The position numbers were made by a program, and so were the translations under genes. From positions 60,629 to 124,628 of the forward strand of contig NZ_JASAOI010000044.1 of assembly GCF_029953285.1 (NCBI RefSeq): 64,000 bases of DNA. The letters are read 5' to 3'. The notes below the pieces were generated by a model. The model saw only the letters and a program-made list of their open reading frames with translations, was not told the origin of the DNA and ran no database searches. This DNA comes from Yinghuangia seranimata (GTDB lineage: Bacteria; Actinomycetota; Actinomycetes; Streptomycetales; Streptomycetaceae). Positions 16,820 through 24,991 of this stretch are shown here, piece by piece (positions within the stretch are counted from its first letter, which is position 1; each line of letters starts with the position of its first letter).

Positions 16820-17587
16820 ATGGAGTTTTCGCGGTTTGTCGAGTGCCTCGGGGACGATTTCGCGCTGCTGCGGGCGGCGGTCGCGGTGGACGTGGCGCCG
16901 ACGGTGCCGACGTGTCCGGAGTGGACCGTCGCCGATCTGGGCCGGCACGTCGGGCAGGTGTACCTGCACAAGACGTCGATCATGCGGGACGGCGCCGAGC
17001 CGGATCCGTGGCCGCCGGAGGGGCTGGACGAGGAGGAGCCGCTCGCCCTGCTGGACCGGACGTACGCCGACCTTGTCGAGCAGTTCGCCGCGCACACGCC
17101 GGAGGACCGCGCCCAGACCTGGTACGGCCCCGACCAGACCGTCGGGTTCTGGATCCGGCGGATGGCGCAGGAGACGGTCGTGCACCGGATCGACGCCGAG
17201 CTGGCGGTGGGGAAGGACGTCTCCCCGGTGCCGGACGACCTCGCGGTCGACGGTGTCGACGAGCTGCTGCGGATCTTCGTCGGCTACTACGTGCGCGAGT
17301 GGCCCGACCACTTTGGGAGCGTGCTCGCGGGCTCGCCCGGGTGGACCTGTGCGCTGCGGACCACCGACGGGTCGGCGGCCTGGACGGTCAGGACCGGCGC
17401 GGGGTGGTTCGACGTCGAGGACGGTGTCGCGGAGACGGTCGACGCCACGGTGATCGCCGAGCCACAGGACCTGCTGCGCTGGGTCTGGAACCGCGAGACG
17501 CCGGGGGAGCAGACCCGGGTGGTCGTCGAGGGGGAGCAGGCGGCGGTCGAGGAGATGCGGGCCTGCGTCGCCAAGTCGACTCAGTGA
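16820..17587 (+). CDS. Maleylpyruvate-isomerase (MDMPI)-fold protein
   Basis: This is a 255-residue protein of the actinobacterial MDMPI/TIGR03083-type group. The N-terminal DinB-like bundle has VPTCPEWTVADLGRHVGQVY (about 29-48), including the metal-ligand His, and IRRMAQETVVHRIDAEL (about 112-128) with a further His. The C-terminal domain (about 165-255) is the sterol-carrier-like part, ending DATVIAEPQDLLRWVWNR. Mycothiol-dependent chemistry is typical but unproven here. A bidirectional hairpin follows the stop codon. Confidence 0.83.
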   Translation: MEFSRFVECLGDDFALLRAAVAVDVAPTVPTCPEWTVADLGRHVGQVYLHKTSIMRDGAEPDPWPPEGLDEEEPLALLDRTYADLVEQFAAHTPEDRAQTWYGPDQTVGFWIRRMAQETVVHRIDAELAVGKDVSPVPDDLAVDGVDELLRIFVGYYVREWPDHFGSVLAGSPGWTCALRTTDGSAAWTVRTGAGWFDVEDGVAETVDATVIAEPQDLLRWVWNRETPGEQTRVVVEGEQAAVEEMRACVAKSTQ

Positions 17588-17597
17588 AAACGAGAAA

Positions 17598-17640
17598 GAC
17601 GGCCGGTGGTGGACACAGGGGTGGTCCGCCACCGGCCGTC
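17598..17640. terminator. 17-bp hairpin, bidirectional terminator
   Basis: Arms 17598-17614 and 17624-17640 pair with a single mismatch around a 9-base loop. It lies between the convergent MDMPI-fold gene and the FMN reductase gene. Confidence 0.85.
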
Positions 17641-17654
17641 GGCCGGAGGGAGGC

Positions 17655-18257
17655 TCAGTTCGCGCTGCGCTGCGGCCGCAGCGCGGCGAGCTGGGCCTCG
17701 AAGGGGATCAGCTCGGGTTCGGCGGGTCGGGGCGACGGCGCCCGGCCGGTCAGGAGTCCGGCCAGTTCGCCGGCGGCCCGGGCCACGCGCGTGTCCAGGC
17801 CGTCGGTGTTGCCCCAGTCCTCCGACGCCGCGTAGACCGAGGTCGGGACGACGACGGCGTGGAGGTAGGTGAACAGCGGGCGGACCGCGTGCTCCAGGGC
17901 GAGGGAGTGCCGCGGGGTGCCGCCGGTCGCACCGATGATCACGGGCTTCCCCGTCAGCGCGTCCGGCTCGATCAGGTCGAAGAACGACTTGAACAGGCCG
18001 CTGTAGGACGCGTTGAAGATCGGGGTTACGGCGATCAGGGCGTCGGACGAGACGACGGCGTCCAGCGCCTCACGGAGCGACGGCGGCGGAAAGCCGGTCA
18101 CCAGGTGGTTCGCGATGTCCTTGGCGTGGTCCCGCAGTTCGATGACGCGCAGGTCCGCGCCGTCGACCCGGTCGCCGACCGCCGCGGCGAGGCGGTCGGC
18201 GAGCAGGCGGGTGGACGACGGCACGCTCAGCCCCGCCGTGACGACGACGATGTTCAC
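17655..18257 (-). CDS. FMN reductase partnered with a luciferase-like monooxygenase (CE1759 family)
   Basis: This is a 200-residue flavodoxin-fold reductase. It begins NIVVVTAGLSVPSSTRLLAD, the phosphate-binding loop for FMN, and has TPIFNASYSGLFKSFFDLI (about 78-96) and GATGGTPRHSLALEHAVRPL (about 109-128), as in NADPH-dependent FMN reductases. Its ATG overlaps the stop codon of the monooxygenase gene by four bases, so the two are translated together. This matches the known pairing of CE1758-type monooxygenases with CE1759-type reductases. It should supply reduced FMN to its partner. Confidence 0.88.
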   Translation of the reverse strand: MNIVVVTAGLSVPSSTRLLADRLAAAVGDRVDGADLRVIELRDHAKDIANHLVTGFPPPSLREALDAVVSSDALIAVTPIFNASYSGLFKSFFDLIEPDALTGKPVIIGATGGTPRHSLALEHAVRPLFTYLHAVVVPTSVYAASEDWGNTDGLDTRVARAAGELAGLLTGRAPSPRPAEPELIPFEAQLAALRPQRSAN

Positions 18258-19363
18258 GCCGAGACTTCCTCGACATCACGCGACCCGGCGGCCACGCGCG
18301 CCGCGTGCGTCGGCGCGTCCGGAACCGTCGACGGACGTCCGGACGCCATCTCCGCGCGCAGCGTCGGCAGGATCTCGCCGAGCTGGTCGAGCTGCTCCAG
18401 CGCGGTCTTCAGCGGAAGTCCGGCGTGGTCGACGAGGAACAGCTGCCGCTGGTAGTGGCCGAACGACTCGCGGAAGGTCAGCGTCTTGTCGATGACCTCC
18501 TGCGGGCTGCCGACGGTCAGCGGGGTCTGGTCGGTGAAGTCCTCGAGCGACGGACCGTGCCCGTACACCGGCGCGTTGTCGAAGTAGGGCCGGAACTCCC
18601 GTACCGCGTCCTGGGAGTTCTTGCGCATGAAGAACTGGCCGCCGACGCCGACGTACGCCTGCTCCGGCGTGCCGTGCCCGTAGTGTGCGTACCGGTCGCG
18701 GTAGAGCCCGATCAGCCGCTGGAAGTGCTCCTTGGGCCAGAAGATGTTGTTCGCGAAGAACCCGTCGCCGTAGTAGGCGGCCTGCTCGGCGATCTCGGGG
18801 GACCGGATCGAGCCGTGCCACACGAACGGCGGGGTGTCGTCGAGCGGACGCGGCGTCGAGGTGAAGGACTGCAGCGGGGTGCGGAAGCGCCCCTCCCAGT
18901 CGACGTTCTCCTCGCGCCAGAGCTGGTGCAGCAGCGCGTAGTTCTCGATCGCGAGCGGGATGCCCATCCGGATGTCCTTGCCGAACCACGGGTACACGGG
19001 CCCGGTGTTGCCGCGTCCGAGCATCAGGTCGACGCGCCCGTCGGCGAGGTGCTGGAGCATCGCGAAGTCCTCGGCGATCTTCACGGGGTCGTTCGTCGTG
19101 ATGAGCGTCGTGGACGTGGACAGGATGATCCGCGAGGTCCGGGCCGCGATGAAGCCCAGCATCGTCGTCGGGGACGACGGTACGAACGGCGGGTTGTGAT
19201 GCTCGCCGGACGCGAACACGTCCAGCCCGATCTCCTCGGCCTTGAGCGCGAGGGCGACCATCGCCTTGATGCGCTCGTGCTCGGTCGGCGCGCGGCCCGT
19301 CGTCGGGTCGGGCGTGACGTCGCCGACGGTGAAGATGCCGAACTGCGTGCTGGTCGTGCTCAT
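18254..19363 (-). CDS. Luciferase-like flavin-dependent monooxygenase (CE1758 family)
   Basis: This is a 369-residue TIM-barrel enzyme using reduced FMN and oxygen. FGIFTVGDVTPDPTTGRAPT opens the fold; FASGEHHNPPFVPSSP (about 51-66) and DLMLGRGNTGPVYPWF (about 115-130) are flavin-site regions. The extended WHGSIRSPEIAEQAAYYGDG segment (about 188-207) is typical of the family. The substrate is unknown. The next gene overlaps by four bases and encodes its FMN reductase. A perfect palindrome with a promoter-like TAAGAT lies just upstream, so the pair is probably repressed by an unlinked regulator. Confidence 0.9.
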   Translation of the reverse strand: MSTTSTQFGIFTVGDVTPDPTTGRAPTEHERIKAMVALALKAEEIGLDVFASGEHHNPPFVPSSPTTMLGFIAARTSRIILSTSTTLITTNDPVKIAEDFAMLQHLADGRVDLMLGRGNTGPVYPWFGKDIRMGIPLAIENYALLHQLWREENVDWEGRFRTPLQSFTSTPRPLDDTPPFVWHGSIRSPEIAEQAAYYGDGFFANNIFWPKEHFQRLIGLYRDRYAHYGHGTPEQAYVGVGGQFFMRKNSQDAVREFRPYFDNAPVYGHGPSLEDFTDQTPLTVGSPQEVIDKTLTFRESFGHYQRQLFLVDHAGLPLKTALEQLDQLGEILPTLRAEMASGRPSTVPDAPTHAARVAAGSRDVEEVSA

Positions 19364-19382
19364 GGCCGGAACTCCCCTGTGC

Positions 19383-19410
19383 GGTGATGGTTGAATCTTA
19401 AACCATCACC
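19383..19410 (-). promoter_or_regulatory. Operator palindrome covering the promoter of the monooxygenase/FMN reductase pair
   Basis: GGTGATGGTT (19383-19392) and AACCATCACC (19401-19410) are perfect 10-base arms with an 8-base spacer. On the minus strand the spacer contains TAAGAT (19395-19400), a good -10 hexamer about 31 bases before the ATG. A repressor bound here would block the polymerase directly. No regulator gene is adjacent. Confidence 0.65.
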
Positions 19411-19438
19411 CTCAAGGGCGTCGACCTCCGGGATATTC

Positions 19439-19470
19439 CCGGGTCGGCGGGACGTGCCCCGCCGACCCGG
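19439..19470 (-). terminator. 13-bp hairpin after the aldo/keto reductase gene
   Basis: CCGGGTCGGCGGG (19439-19451) pairs perfectly with 19458-19470 around ACGTGC. It lies 27 bases after the reductase stop on the minus strand and separates that gene from the monooxygenase operon promoter. Confidence 0.85.
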
Positions 19471-19497
19471 AAACCGCAGGTCAGAGCGCTGCCGGCC

Positions 19498-20466
19498 TCA
19501 GTAGCGGGTGCCCTCGGGGGCCGGCAGGGCGTCCAGCTCCGCCAGGTCGTCCGCGGTCAGCACGACGTCGGCCGCGCCCGCGTTGTCCGCCAGGTACTTC
19601 GGCGTCTTCGTGCCGGGGATCGGGATCACGTACGCGCCCTGCGCCCGCACCCACGCCAGCGCGACCTGCGCCGGCGTCACCCCGAGCCGGTCCGCGATGC
19701 CGCGCACCGCCGCCACGATGGCCTGGTTGGCGGCGATCGTGTCCGCCTGGAAGCGCGGCAGCGAACGCCGCCAGTCGCCCTCGGGCAGGTCGTCGACGGT
19801 GGCGAAGTTGCCGGTCAGGAAGCCGCGGCCGAGCGGCGAGAAGGGCAGGAAGGCGATGCCCTCGGCGTCGCAGTAGGGGAGCACGTCGGCGAGCGCGTCC
19901 CGCGTCCACAGCGACAGCTCCGACTGCACGGACGCCACCGGGTGCACGGCCTGCGCCCGCTTGATCTCGTCCACGGTCACCTCGGACAGGCCGATGTGCC
20001 GCGCCTTGCCCGCCGCGACCACCTCTGCCAGCGCGCCCCACGTCTCCTCGATCGGCACCTCGGGGTCGACGCGGTGCAGCTGGTACAGGTCGACGTGATC
20101 GGTGCGCAGGCGGCGCAGGCTCTCGTCGATCGACGCGCGGACGTGCTCGGGGCGGCCGTTCTTGATCAGGCTGCTGGTGCCGCTGCCCAGGCCGCCGTCG
20201 GCCAGCTGCAGGCCGACCTTCGTGGCGAGGACGACACGGTCGCGGACGCCCTCCAGGCCGCGGCCGACGACCTCCTCGTTGGTGTACGGGCCGTACACGT
20301 CCGCCGTGTCGATCAGCGTCACGCCGAGCTCGACGGCCTGGCGCAGTACCGACACCGAGACCTCGTCGTCGCGTCCCGACGGGTCGTACGCGTGCGTCAT
20401 CCCCATGCAGCCGAGCCCGATCGCGCCGACCTCGGGTCCGGTGCTGCCAAGTGTGGTGGTGATCAT
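19498..20466 (-). CDS. Aldo/keto reductase
   Basis: This is a 322-residue (alpha/beta)8 NADPH-dependent oxidoreductase. The tetrad can be placed: Asp and Tyr in DTADVYGPYTNEE (about 53-65), Lys in VVLATKVG (about 84), and His in LYQLHRVDP (about 126). The NADP-binding end has IPIPGTKTPKYLADN (about 282-296). It resembles the AKR11/13-type general aldehyde and ketone reductases; the substrate is not evident. ATG 20466 has GAGGAG nine bases upstream. A strong hairpin follows. Confidence 0.9.
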   Translation of the reverse strand: MITTTLGSTGPEVGAIGLGCMGMTHAYDPSGRDDEVSVSVLRQAVELGVTLIDTADVYGPYTNEEVVGRGLEGVRDRVVLATKVGLQLADGGLGSGTSSLIKNGRPEHVRASIDESLRRLRTDHVDLYQLHRVDPEVPIEETWGALAEVVAAGKARHIGLSEVTVDEIKRAQAVHPVASVQSELSLWTRDALADVLPYCDAEGIAFLPFSPLGRGFLTGNFATVDDLPEGDWRRSLPRFQADTIAANQAIVAAVRGIADRLGVTPAQVALAWVRAQGAYVIPIPGTKTPKYLADNAGAADVVLTADDLAELDALPAPEGTRY

Positions 20467-20610
20467 CAGGCGTGCTCCTCGCTGTGGTGTCGCGGACGGC
20501 GGTGCTCGTCGCCGTGTCGTGCCGGCGTACGACGCACAGCCTGCCGCTTGGAGTGCGCTCTAATACAAGGGGGATTTCCGTCGGCCTGCCGACGGTCCTA
20601 GGGTGCCCGG

Positions 20611-21321
20611 ATGATCTTCTCGCGCGGAGCACAGCCGGAACCGCTCGCCGACCCGGTCCCGTGGCGGGACGTCACCAGGTTCACCGTCGGCACCGTGGAG
20701 CGCCCGCAGTCGCCGTCGCGGAAGCGCGCGGTGGTCGGGCCGCTCGCGATCCGGGTGCCGTCGGGCAGGGTGCTGTACACGCCGTGCGCGTACGTCGTCG
20801 GCGACCGCGAGCTCTACGAGGACCACCCCGGCCACCAGACGCTGATCTGCGCGCTCGACGCACCGGTCGAGGCGGAGAGCGGCGAACGGGTCCACATCGT
20901 CCGGGACGCCGCGGGCACGGCACTCGGCAGCCTGCACCGGGTTCCGCCCAAGCACCGCCTGGCCAGGCACACGTGGCGCATCGAACGGCCGGACGGCGCG
21001 CCGGTCGTCGGCCGGCCGCCACGGCTCAGCGTGGGGGAGAAGGCCGCCGGGCTCGGCGTGAAGGCGTTCACCGGGGCGCTCCAGATGGTCGGCGACATGG
21101 GCGCGGAAGGCGGCGACCAGGGCCCGCGCCCGAAGCGGGCGAGCGCGCGTGAGCTGGAATGGCGCGTCGACGGCGGCCGTCGCGCCGGCCGTCACGACGG
21201 CCAGGACAGCGACGTGGGCAAGGTGGTGATGGCCAGTCAAGGGGCGGACCTGGTCAAGGTGTTGGATGACGGCTTCGATCGGCGCCTGGCGTTCGCGTTC
21301 GCGCTGATCGGTGACAACTGA
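20611..21321 (+). CDS. Conserved-looking protein of unknown function
   Basis: This is a 236-residue protein with no signal peptide or clear membrane helix. The first 130 residues are rich in predicted strands (FTVGTVERPQ, LAIRVPSGRVLYTPCAYVVG), and LSVGEKAAGLGVKAFTGALQMVGDM (about 146-170, read in part) looks like an amphipathic helix. The end, DDGFDRRLAFAFALI, is hydrophobic. The strand pattern with RVHIVRDAAGTALGSL slightly recalls tubby/LURP-like barrels, but I would not assign that. It has normal codon use, ATG 20611 follows AGGG, and the gene is divergent from the reductase. Confidence 0.6.
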   Translation: MIFSRGAQPEPLADPVPWRDVTRFTVGTVERPQSPSRKRAVVGPLAIRVPSGRVLYTPCAYVVGDRELYEDHPGHQTLICALDAPVEAESGERVHIVRDAAGTALGSLHRVPPKHRLARHTWRIERPDGAPVVGRPPRLSVGEKAAGLGVKAFTGALQMVGDMGAEGGDQGPRPKRASARELEWRVDGGRRAGRHDGQDSDVGKVVMASQGADLVKVLDDGFDRRLAFAFALIGDN

Positions 21322-21484
21322 CCCTCCCCACCGCGGATCACCGCGCTCGCGCAGAGCGAACAGCGCATTCGGGATCAGCAAGGGGAGCAGGGCACGGGTG
21401 CGGGTTACGTTGGGCGGGTCGTAACGCAGTGCAGTCGGCCGGGCGGCGCCACGGTGTCGCCGGGACCGCAGAACGGAGTCAGCC

Positions 21485-22615
21485 GTGCCCGTGCCGCTTC
21501 CCACCCCCGACGAGGTCGACCTCGTCCCGCCGACCGCCGAGGAGGTCGCCGCCACGTCGCGCGCGATCGCGACCGCGGTCGCCGTGGACGGCGAACTGAG
21601 CGCCGTGCAGCGGCTGTTGCTGGAAGCCCTCTACGTGTCGATGACCGGCCACCCGGCGGCCGTCGAGGGCGACGCGATCGACGCGCGCGGGCTGGGCGAA
21701 CTGCTGCGCCGCCGCAACGCCGCCTTCCGCGGCCGGATCCTCCAGGTCATGCTGCTGGGCGCGCTCGTCCTCAACCCGCTGCCGGAAGAGGTCATCCAGC
21801 GCGTCGACGAGTGCGCGCGCGAACTCGGCGTCGACGACGGCATGTTGGAGGTGGCGCGCAGCTACGCCCACGGCAACGCCGCGCTCGCCGCGTTCGACTT
21901 CGAGCGCAACGGCTACACCGCCGAGTGGGACACGCAGGGCAACGAGGCCCTGCACACCGCCGAGTCGCTGCCCGAGGCGTGGGCCCAGGCCGTCGACGAC
22001 CCCGAACTCGCGGCCCGCTGGAAGGCGTTGGAGGAGCTGCCGAAGGGCACGATGGGCCGCGGCATCACGGACTTCTACCGCGCGCGGGGCTTCACGTACC
22101 CCGGCCTGCCCGGCTCGGCGCCGCCGCTGCTGGCGCAGCACGACTGGGTGCACGTCCTCGCCGACTACGGCACCACCGTCGAGTCCGAGCTCGAGGTCTT
22201 CGCGTTCATCGCGCGCGCCAACGACGACCCGCGCGGCTTTTCGCTGCTGGCCATGGTCGTCTCCCTCTTCGAGACGGGCGCGCTGGCCACGGGCGCGGGT
22301 CTGTTCGAGGCCGACCCGGGGCACCTGGCGAAGAGCGGTATGGCGGTGCGGGTGGCCGACGCGATGCGGCGCGGGGCGCTGTGCGCGGGCAGCAACGACT
22401 TCATGAGCGTCGACTGGTTCGCGATCGCCGACCAGCCGATCGAGAAGCTGCGCGGGCACTTCTGCGTCCCGCCGAAGTCGGCGGACGCGGTCGCGGCCGG
22501 CGCGGTCGGGCCGTGGGACGCGGGCGGCATCAGCCCCTACCAGCTGGGCGCGGGCCAGGAGTTGGCGGCGCGCGAAGGCCGGGAGTACGACTCGTTCGGG
22601 GCGTCGGTCGAGTAA
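21485..22615 (+). CDS. Coq4-like protein with a TerB-like N-terminus
   Basis: This is a 376-residue protein. Residues about 20-100 read AIATAVAVDGELSAVQRLLL and are all-helical, like TerB-type domains. The C-terminal half has H219-D220-x-x-H223-x11-E235 (in HDWVHVLADY and following), exactly the HDxxHx11E metal motif of Coq4. Coq4 works in ubiquinone formation in eukaryotes and proteobacteria, whereas actinomycetes normally use menaquinone, so the role here must differ or the motif serves another lipid-like substrate. ISPYQLGAGQE follows. GTG 21485 has GGAGTCA upstream. It follows the previous gene on the same strand by 163 bases. Confidence 0.7.
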   Translation: MPVPLPTPDEVDLVPPTAEEVAATSRAIATAVAVDGELSAVQRLLLEALYVSMTGHPAAVEGDAIDARGLGELLRRRNAAFRGRILQVMLLGALVLNPLPEEVIQRVDECARELGVDDGMLEVARSYAHGNAALAAFDFERNGYTAEWDTQGNEALHTAESLPEAWAQAVDDPELAARWKALEELPKGTMGRGITDFYRARGFTYPGLPGSAPPLLAQHDWVHVLADYGTTVESELEVFAFIARANDDPRGFSLLAMVVSLFETGALATGAGLFEADPGHLAKSGMAVRVADAMRRGALCAGSNDFMSVDWFAIADQPIEKLRGHFCVPPKSADAVAAGAVGPWDAGGISPYQLGAGQELAAREGREYDSFGASVE

Positions 22616-22691
22616 CCGACCCTCCCTGGCGCGCGAATCGGCGGCGCGGTGCCTTCGGGCCCGTGCCGCTTCGGCGTTTCGGCTGCGTGCG

Positions 22692-23156
22692 TCACACCCC
22701 GAGCCCCGGCCACCCGCCTTCCCCGGGCTCGCACTTGTCGCCGATGGTCTCGCACCAGCGCCGGACGACGGCGCGCTCCTCGTCGGTGAAGCCGGTCTCC
22801 AACTCCGCCTCGCGCCGCTGCACGGCCGCATGGGCCCCGGCCAGCACGGCGCTGCCGGCGTCGGTGATGTGCAGCTGCTGGGTACGGCGGTCGGCCGGGT
22901 TGGGTGCGCGGGTGAGCAGGCCCCGGCCTTCGAGGGCGGTGAGCATCTCGTTGGCGGCCTGGCGGGTGCTCGCGACCTTGCGGGCGATGTCCGAGTTCGA
23001 GCAGCCGGGGTTGCCGGCGACGATCAGGAGCGTCGCGTACTGCGGGCTGGTCAGCCCGTACTCCTTGAGCTCGACGCTGATCGCGGAGCGCATGGACAGC
23101 CACGTGCGGCGGACCATGAAGCTCAGCGACCCCATGTCCTCGGCCTTCAACGCCAT
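22692..23156 (-). CDS. MarR-family repressor of the adjacent exporter
   Basis: This is a 154-residue winged-helix regulator. The recognition helix region is NSDIARKVASTRQAANEML (about 53-71) and the wing is DRRTQQLHITDAG (about 88-100). It is divergent from the exporter gene, and two TTGACAGG-type palindromes lie between them. It should repress both genes and be released by a drug or phenolic ligand. Confidence 0.88.
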   Translation of the reverse strand: MALKAEDMGSLSFMVRRTWLSMRSAISVELKEYGLTSPQYATLLIVAGNPGCSNSDIARKVASTRQAANEMLTALEGRGLLTRAPNPADRRTQQLHITDAGSAVLAGAHAAVQRREAELETGFTDEERAVVRRWCETIGDKCEPGEGGWPGLGV

Positions 23157-23207
23157 GCCGCTCCGCCTTTCGTCGTGCCGTGCCCGCGAGCGCCCCCGCG
23201 AATCCTA

Positions 23208-23259
23208 TTGACAGGTTCCTGACAATCTGGCGAGACTTCATCCGTCAGGTACCTGTCAA
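23208..23259. promoter_or_regulatory. Two palindromic operators in the MarR/exporter intergenic region
   Basis: Site 1 is TTGACAGGTTCCTGACAA (23208-23225) and site 2 is GTCAGGTACCTGTCAA (23244-23259). Both are built from the half-site TTGACAGG or its complement. Their centres are 34 bases apart, about three helical turns, which suits two dimers on one face. They lie between the divergent starts at 23156 and 23293. Confidence 0.75.
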
Positions 23260-23292
23260 TTCTACGCCCGCCCGAGAGATCGGAGCGAGAGG

Positions 23293-24873
23293 GTGTCCTC
23301 TCCGTCTGCGCCCGTCCGTCCCGCCGCCCGGCAGCGCCTCGTCCTGTGCGTGCTCGTGCTCTCCCAGCTCCTCATCTGGATCGACAACACCATCCTCGGC
23401 GCCGCGTTCGAGACCCTCGCCGACCCGCGGCGCGGCCTCGGCGCCACGCCCGACCAACTCCAGTGGGCGTCCGGCGCCTACACGCTGGTCTTCGCGACGT
23501 TCATCTTCACCGCGGGGGCGATCGGCGACCGGATCGGACACCGCAACGTCCTCGTCGCCGGGATGGTGGTGTTCGGGGCGTCGTCCGTCTGGGCGGCCTA
23601 CCCCGCGGACGCGGACCAACTCGTCGCCGCCCGCGCGGTGATGGGCCTCGGCGGCGCCCTCATCATGCCCGCCACGATGGCGATCCTGACCCTCACGTTC
23701 ACCGGGCCCGCACGGGCCGGCGCGTTCGGGGTGTTCTCCGCGGCCTCGGGCATGGGCATCGCGGCCGGGCCGGTCCTCGCGGGCGTGCTGCTGGGCAGCT
23801 TCTGGTGGGGGTCGATCTTCCTCGTCAACGTTCCGGTCGCCGCGATCGCGGCCGTCGCCGCCCTGCGCCTGCTGCCCAACCACCGCAGCCCCGACCCGCG
23901 CCGGTTCGACGTCGCCGGGCCGCTGCTGTCCATCGCCGCGCTCGGGCTGCTCGCGTACGGGCTCATCCGCGCGGGGCAGGTGGCCTCGTGGAGCCGTCCC
24001 GACGTGTGGGCGCCGGCAGCGCTCGGACTGCTCCTGCTCGCCGCCTTCATCCGCCTCGAACTCCGGCTGGCCGCACCGAGCTTCGACCCGCGGCTGTTCC
24101 GCGACCGGACCTTCGCCATCGGGCACGTCGCCCTCGCCCTGCTGTTCATGGCCCTCACGGCGTCGTCGTTCTACTTCGCCTTTTACATGCAAGGCGCCCG
24201 CGGCTACACGCCGTTGGGCGCGGCGATGGTCGGACTCCCGCCCGCCGTGGGCGTGATGATCGGCGGTCCTGTGGCGAACCGCCTCATCCAGCGTGTCCCG
24301 CTGCGGATCATGGGCACCGTCACGCTCGCCGTGACCACGGTGACCATGGGGGCCGCTGTCTGGTACGGGCTCGACACGCCCGTCCCGGCGGTGATGGTCG
24401 TCGGTTTTGTCCAGGGCCTCGCCATCGGCATGACGATCGCCCCCATCACCGTGACGGTCATGGGAGGCCTCCCGCCGGAGCGTGCCGGCGCGGGCTCGGC
24501 CGTGAACAACACCGTTCGCCAGGGCGGCAGCCTGCTGGGCGTGGCGCTCGGCGGCACCGTGATGTCGATCGTCTACCGCGACACCATCCGCCCCGACCTC
24601 GCCGACGCCCCCGCCGCGCTGCGCGACAAGGCCTCGACCTCCGCCGAACTCGCCCGCGCCGCGGCGGCCGAGGCGCACCGTCCGGACATCGTCCAGGCGG
24701 CCGACCATGCCTTCATGCACGCGATGCATACGACGAGCGCCTTCGTGGCCGCGACGGTCGCCCTGGCCGCCGTCCTGATGTGGACCGGCCTCCGCCGGCG
24801 CGGCGCCGACCACCCGGCCGCCCAGGCCGCCGATTGGCCCGCACAGGAGGCGATCGCCGAACCGACACAGTGA
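23293..24873 (+). CDS. DHA2-type 14-helix MFS drug exporter
   Basis: This 526-residue membrane protein has 14 predicted helices. It is an EmrB/QacA-type proton-drug antiporter: the first helix has SQLLIWIDNTILGAA (motif D1), GAIGDRIGHRNVLVAG is motif A (about 77-92), and ARAVMGLGGALIMPATM (about 116-132) is motif B with its Arg. GVFSAASGMGIAAGPVLAG (about 143-161) is motif C, the antiporter signature. GTG 23293 follows GGAGCGAGAGG. Control by the divergent MarR protein is strongly suggested by the shared operators. Confidence 0.9.
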   Translation: MSSPSAPVRPAARQRLVLCVLVLSQLLIWIDNTILGAAFETLADPRRGLGATPDQLQWASGAYTLVFATFIFTAGAIGDRIGHRNVLVAGMVVFGASSVWAAYPADADQLVAARAVMGLGGALIMPATMAILTLTFTGPARAGAFGVFSAASGMGIAAGPVLAGVLLGSFWWGSIFLVNVPVAAIAAVAALRLLPNHRSPDPRRFDVAGPLLSIAALGLLAYGLIRAGQVASWSRPDVWAPAALGLLLLAAFIRLELRLAAPSFDPRLFRDRTFAIGHVALALLFMALTASSFYFAFYMQGARGYTPLGAAMVGLPPAVGVMIGGPVANRLIQRVPLRIMGTVTLAVTTVTMGAAVWYGLDTPVPAVMVVGFVQGLAIGMTIAPITVTVMGGLPPERAGAGSAVNNTVRQGGSLLGVALGGTVMSIVYRDTIRPDLADAPAALRDKASTSAELARAAAAEAHRPDIVQAADHAFMHAMHTTSAFVAATVALAAVLMWTGLRRRGADHPAAQAADWPAQEAIAEPTQ

Positions 24874-24889
24874 CGCAGTGACGCAGTGA

Positions 24890-24925
24890 CGAGAGCGGGG
24901 GCCTTCGGGCCCCTGTTCTCGTTTT
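24890..24925 (+). terminator. Rho-independent terminator after the exporter gene
   Basis: The GC-rich stem around GGGGGCC-TTCG-GGCCCC, with CGAG/CTCG at its base, is followed by GTTTT. The TTCG tetraloop and short T-run are typical. Three TGACGCAG-like tandem repeats lie between the stop codon and the stem. Confidence 0.88.
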
Positions 24926-24936
24926 CCGGCCTCGTA

Positions 24937-24952
24937 AAAGTGATATCACTTT
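24937..24952 (+). promoter_or_regulatory. Perfect 16-base palindrome upstream of the SPFH operon
   Basis: AAAGTGATATCACTTT is a perfect palindrome 40 bases before the SPFH start, in a locally AT-rich stretch that also holds TGCTACTCT. The second gene of the operon encodes a ribbon-helix-helix protein, so it may bind here and control its own operon; that link is inference. Confidence 0.7.
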
Positions 24953-24991
24953 GCTACTCTCATGAAGTCAGGTAAGCCAGGGGAGGCCACC

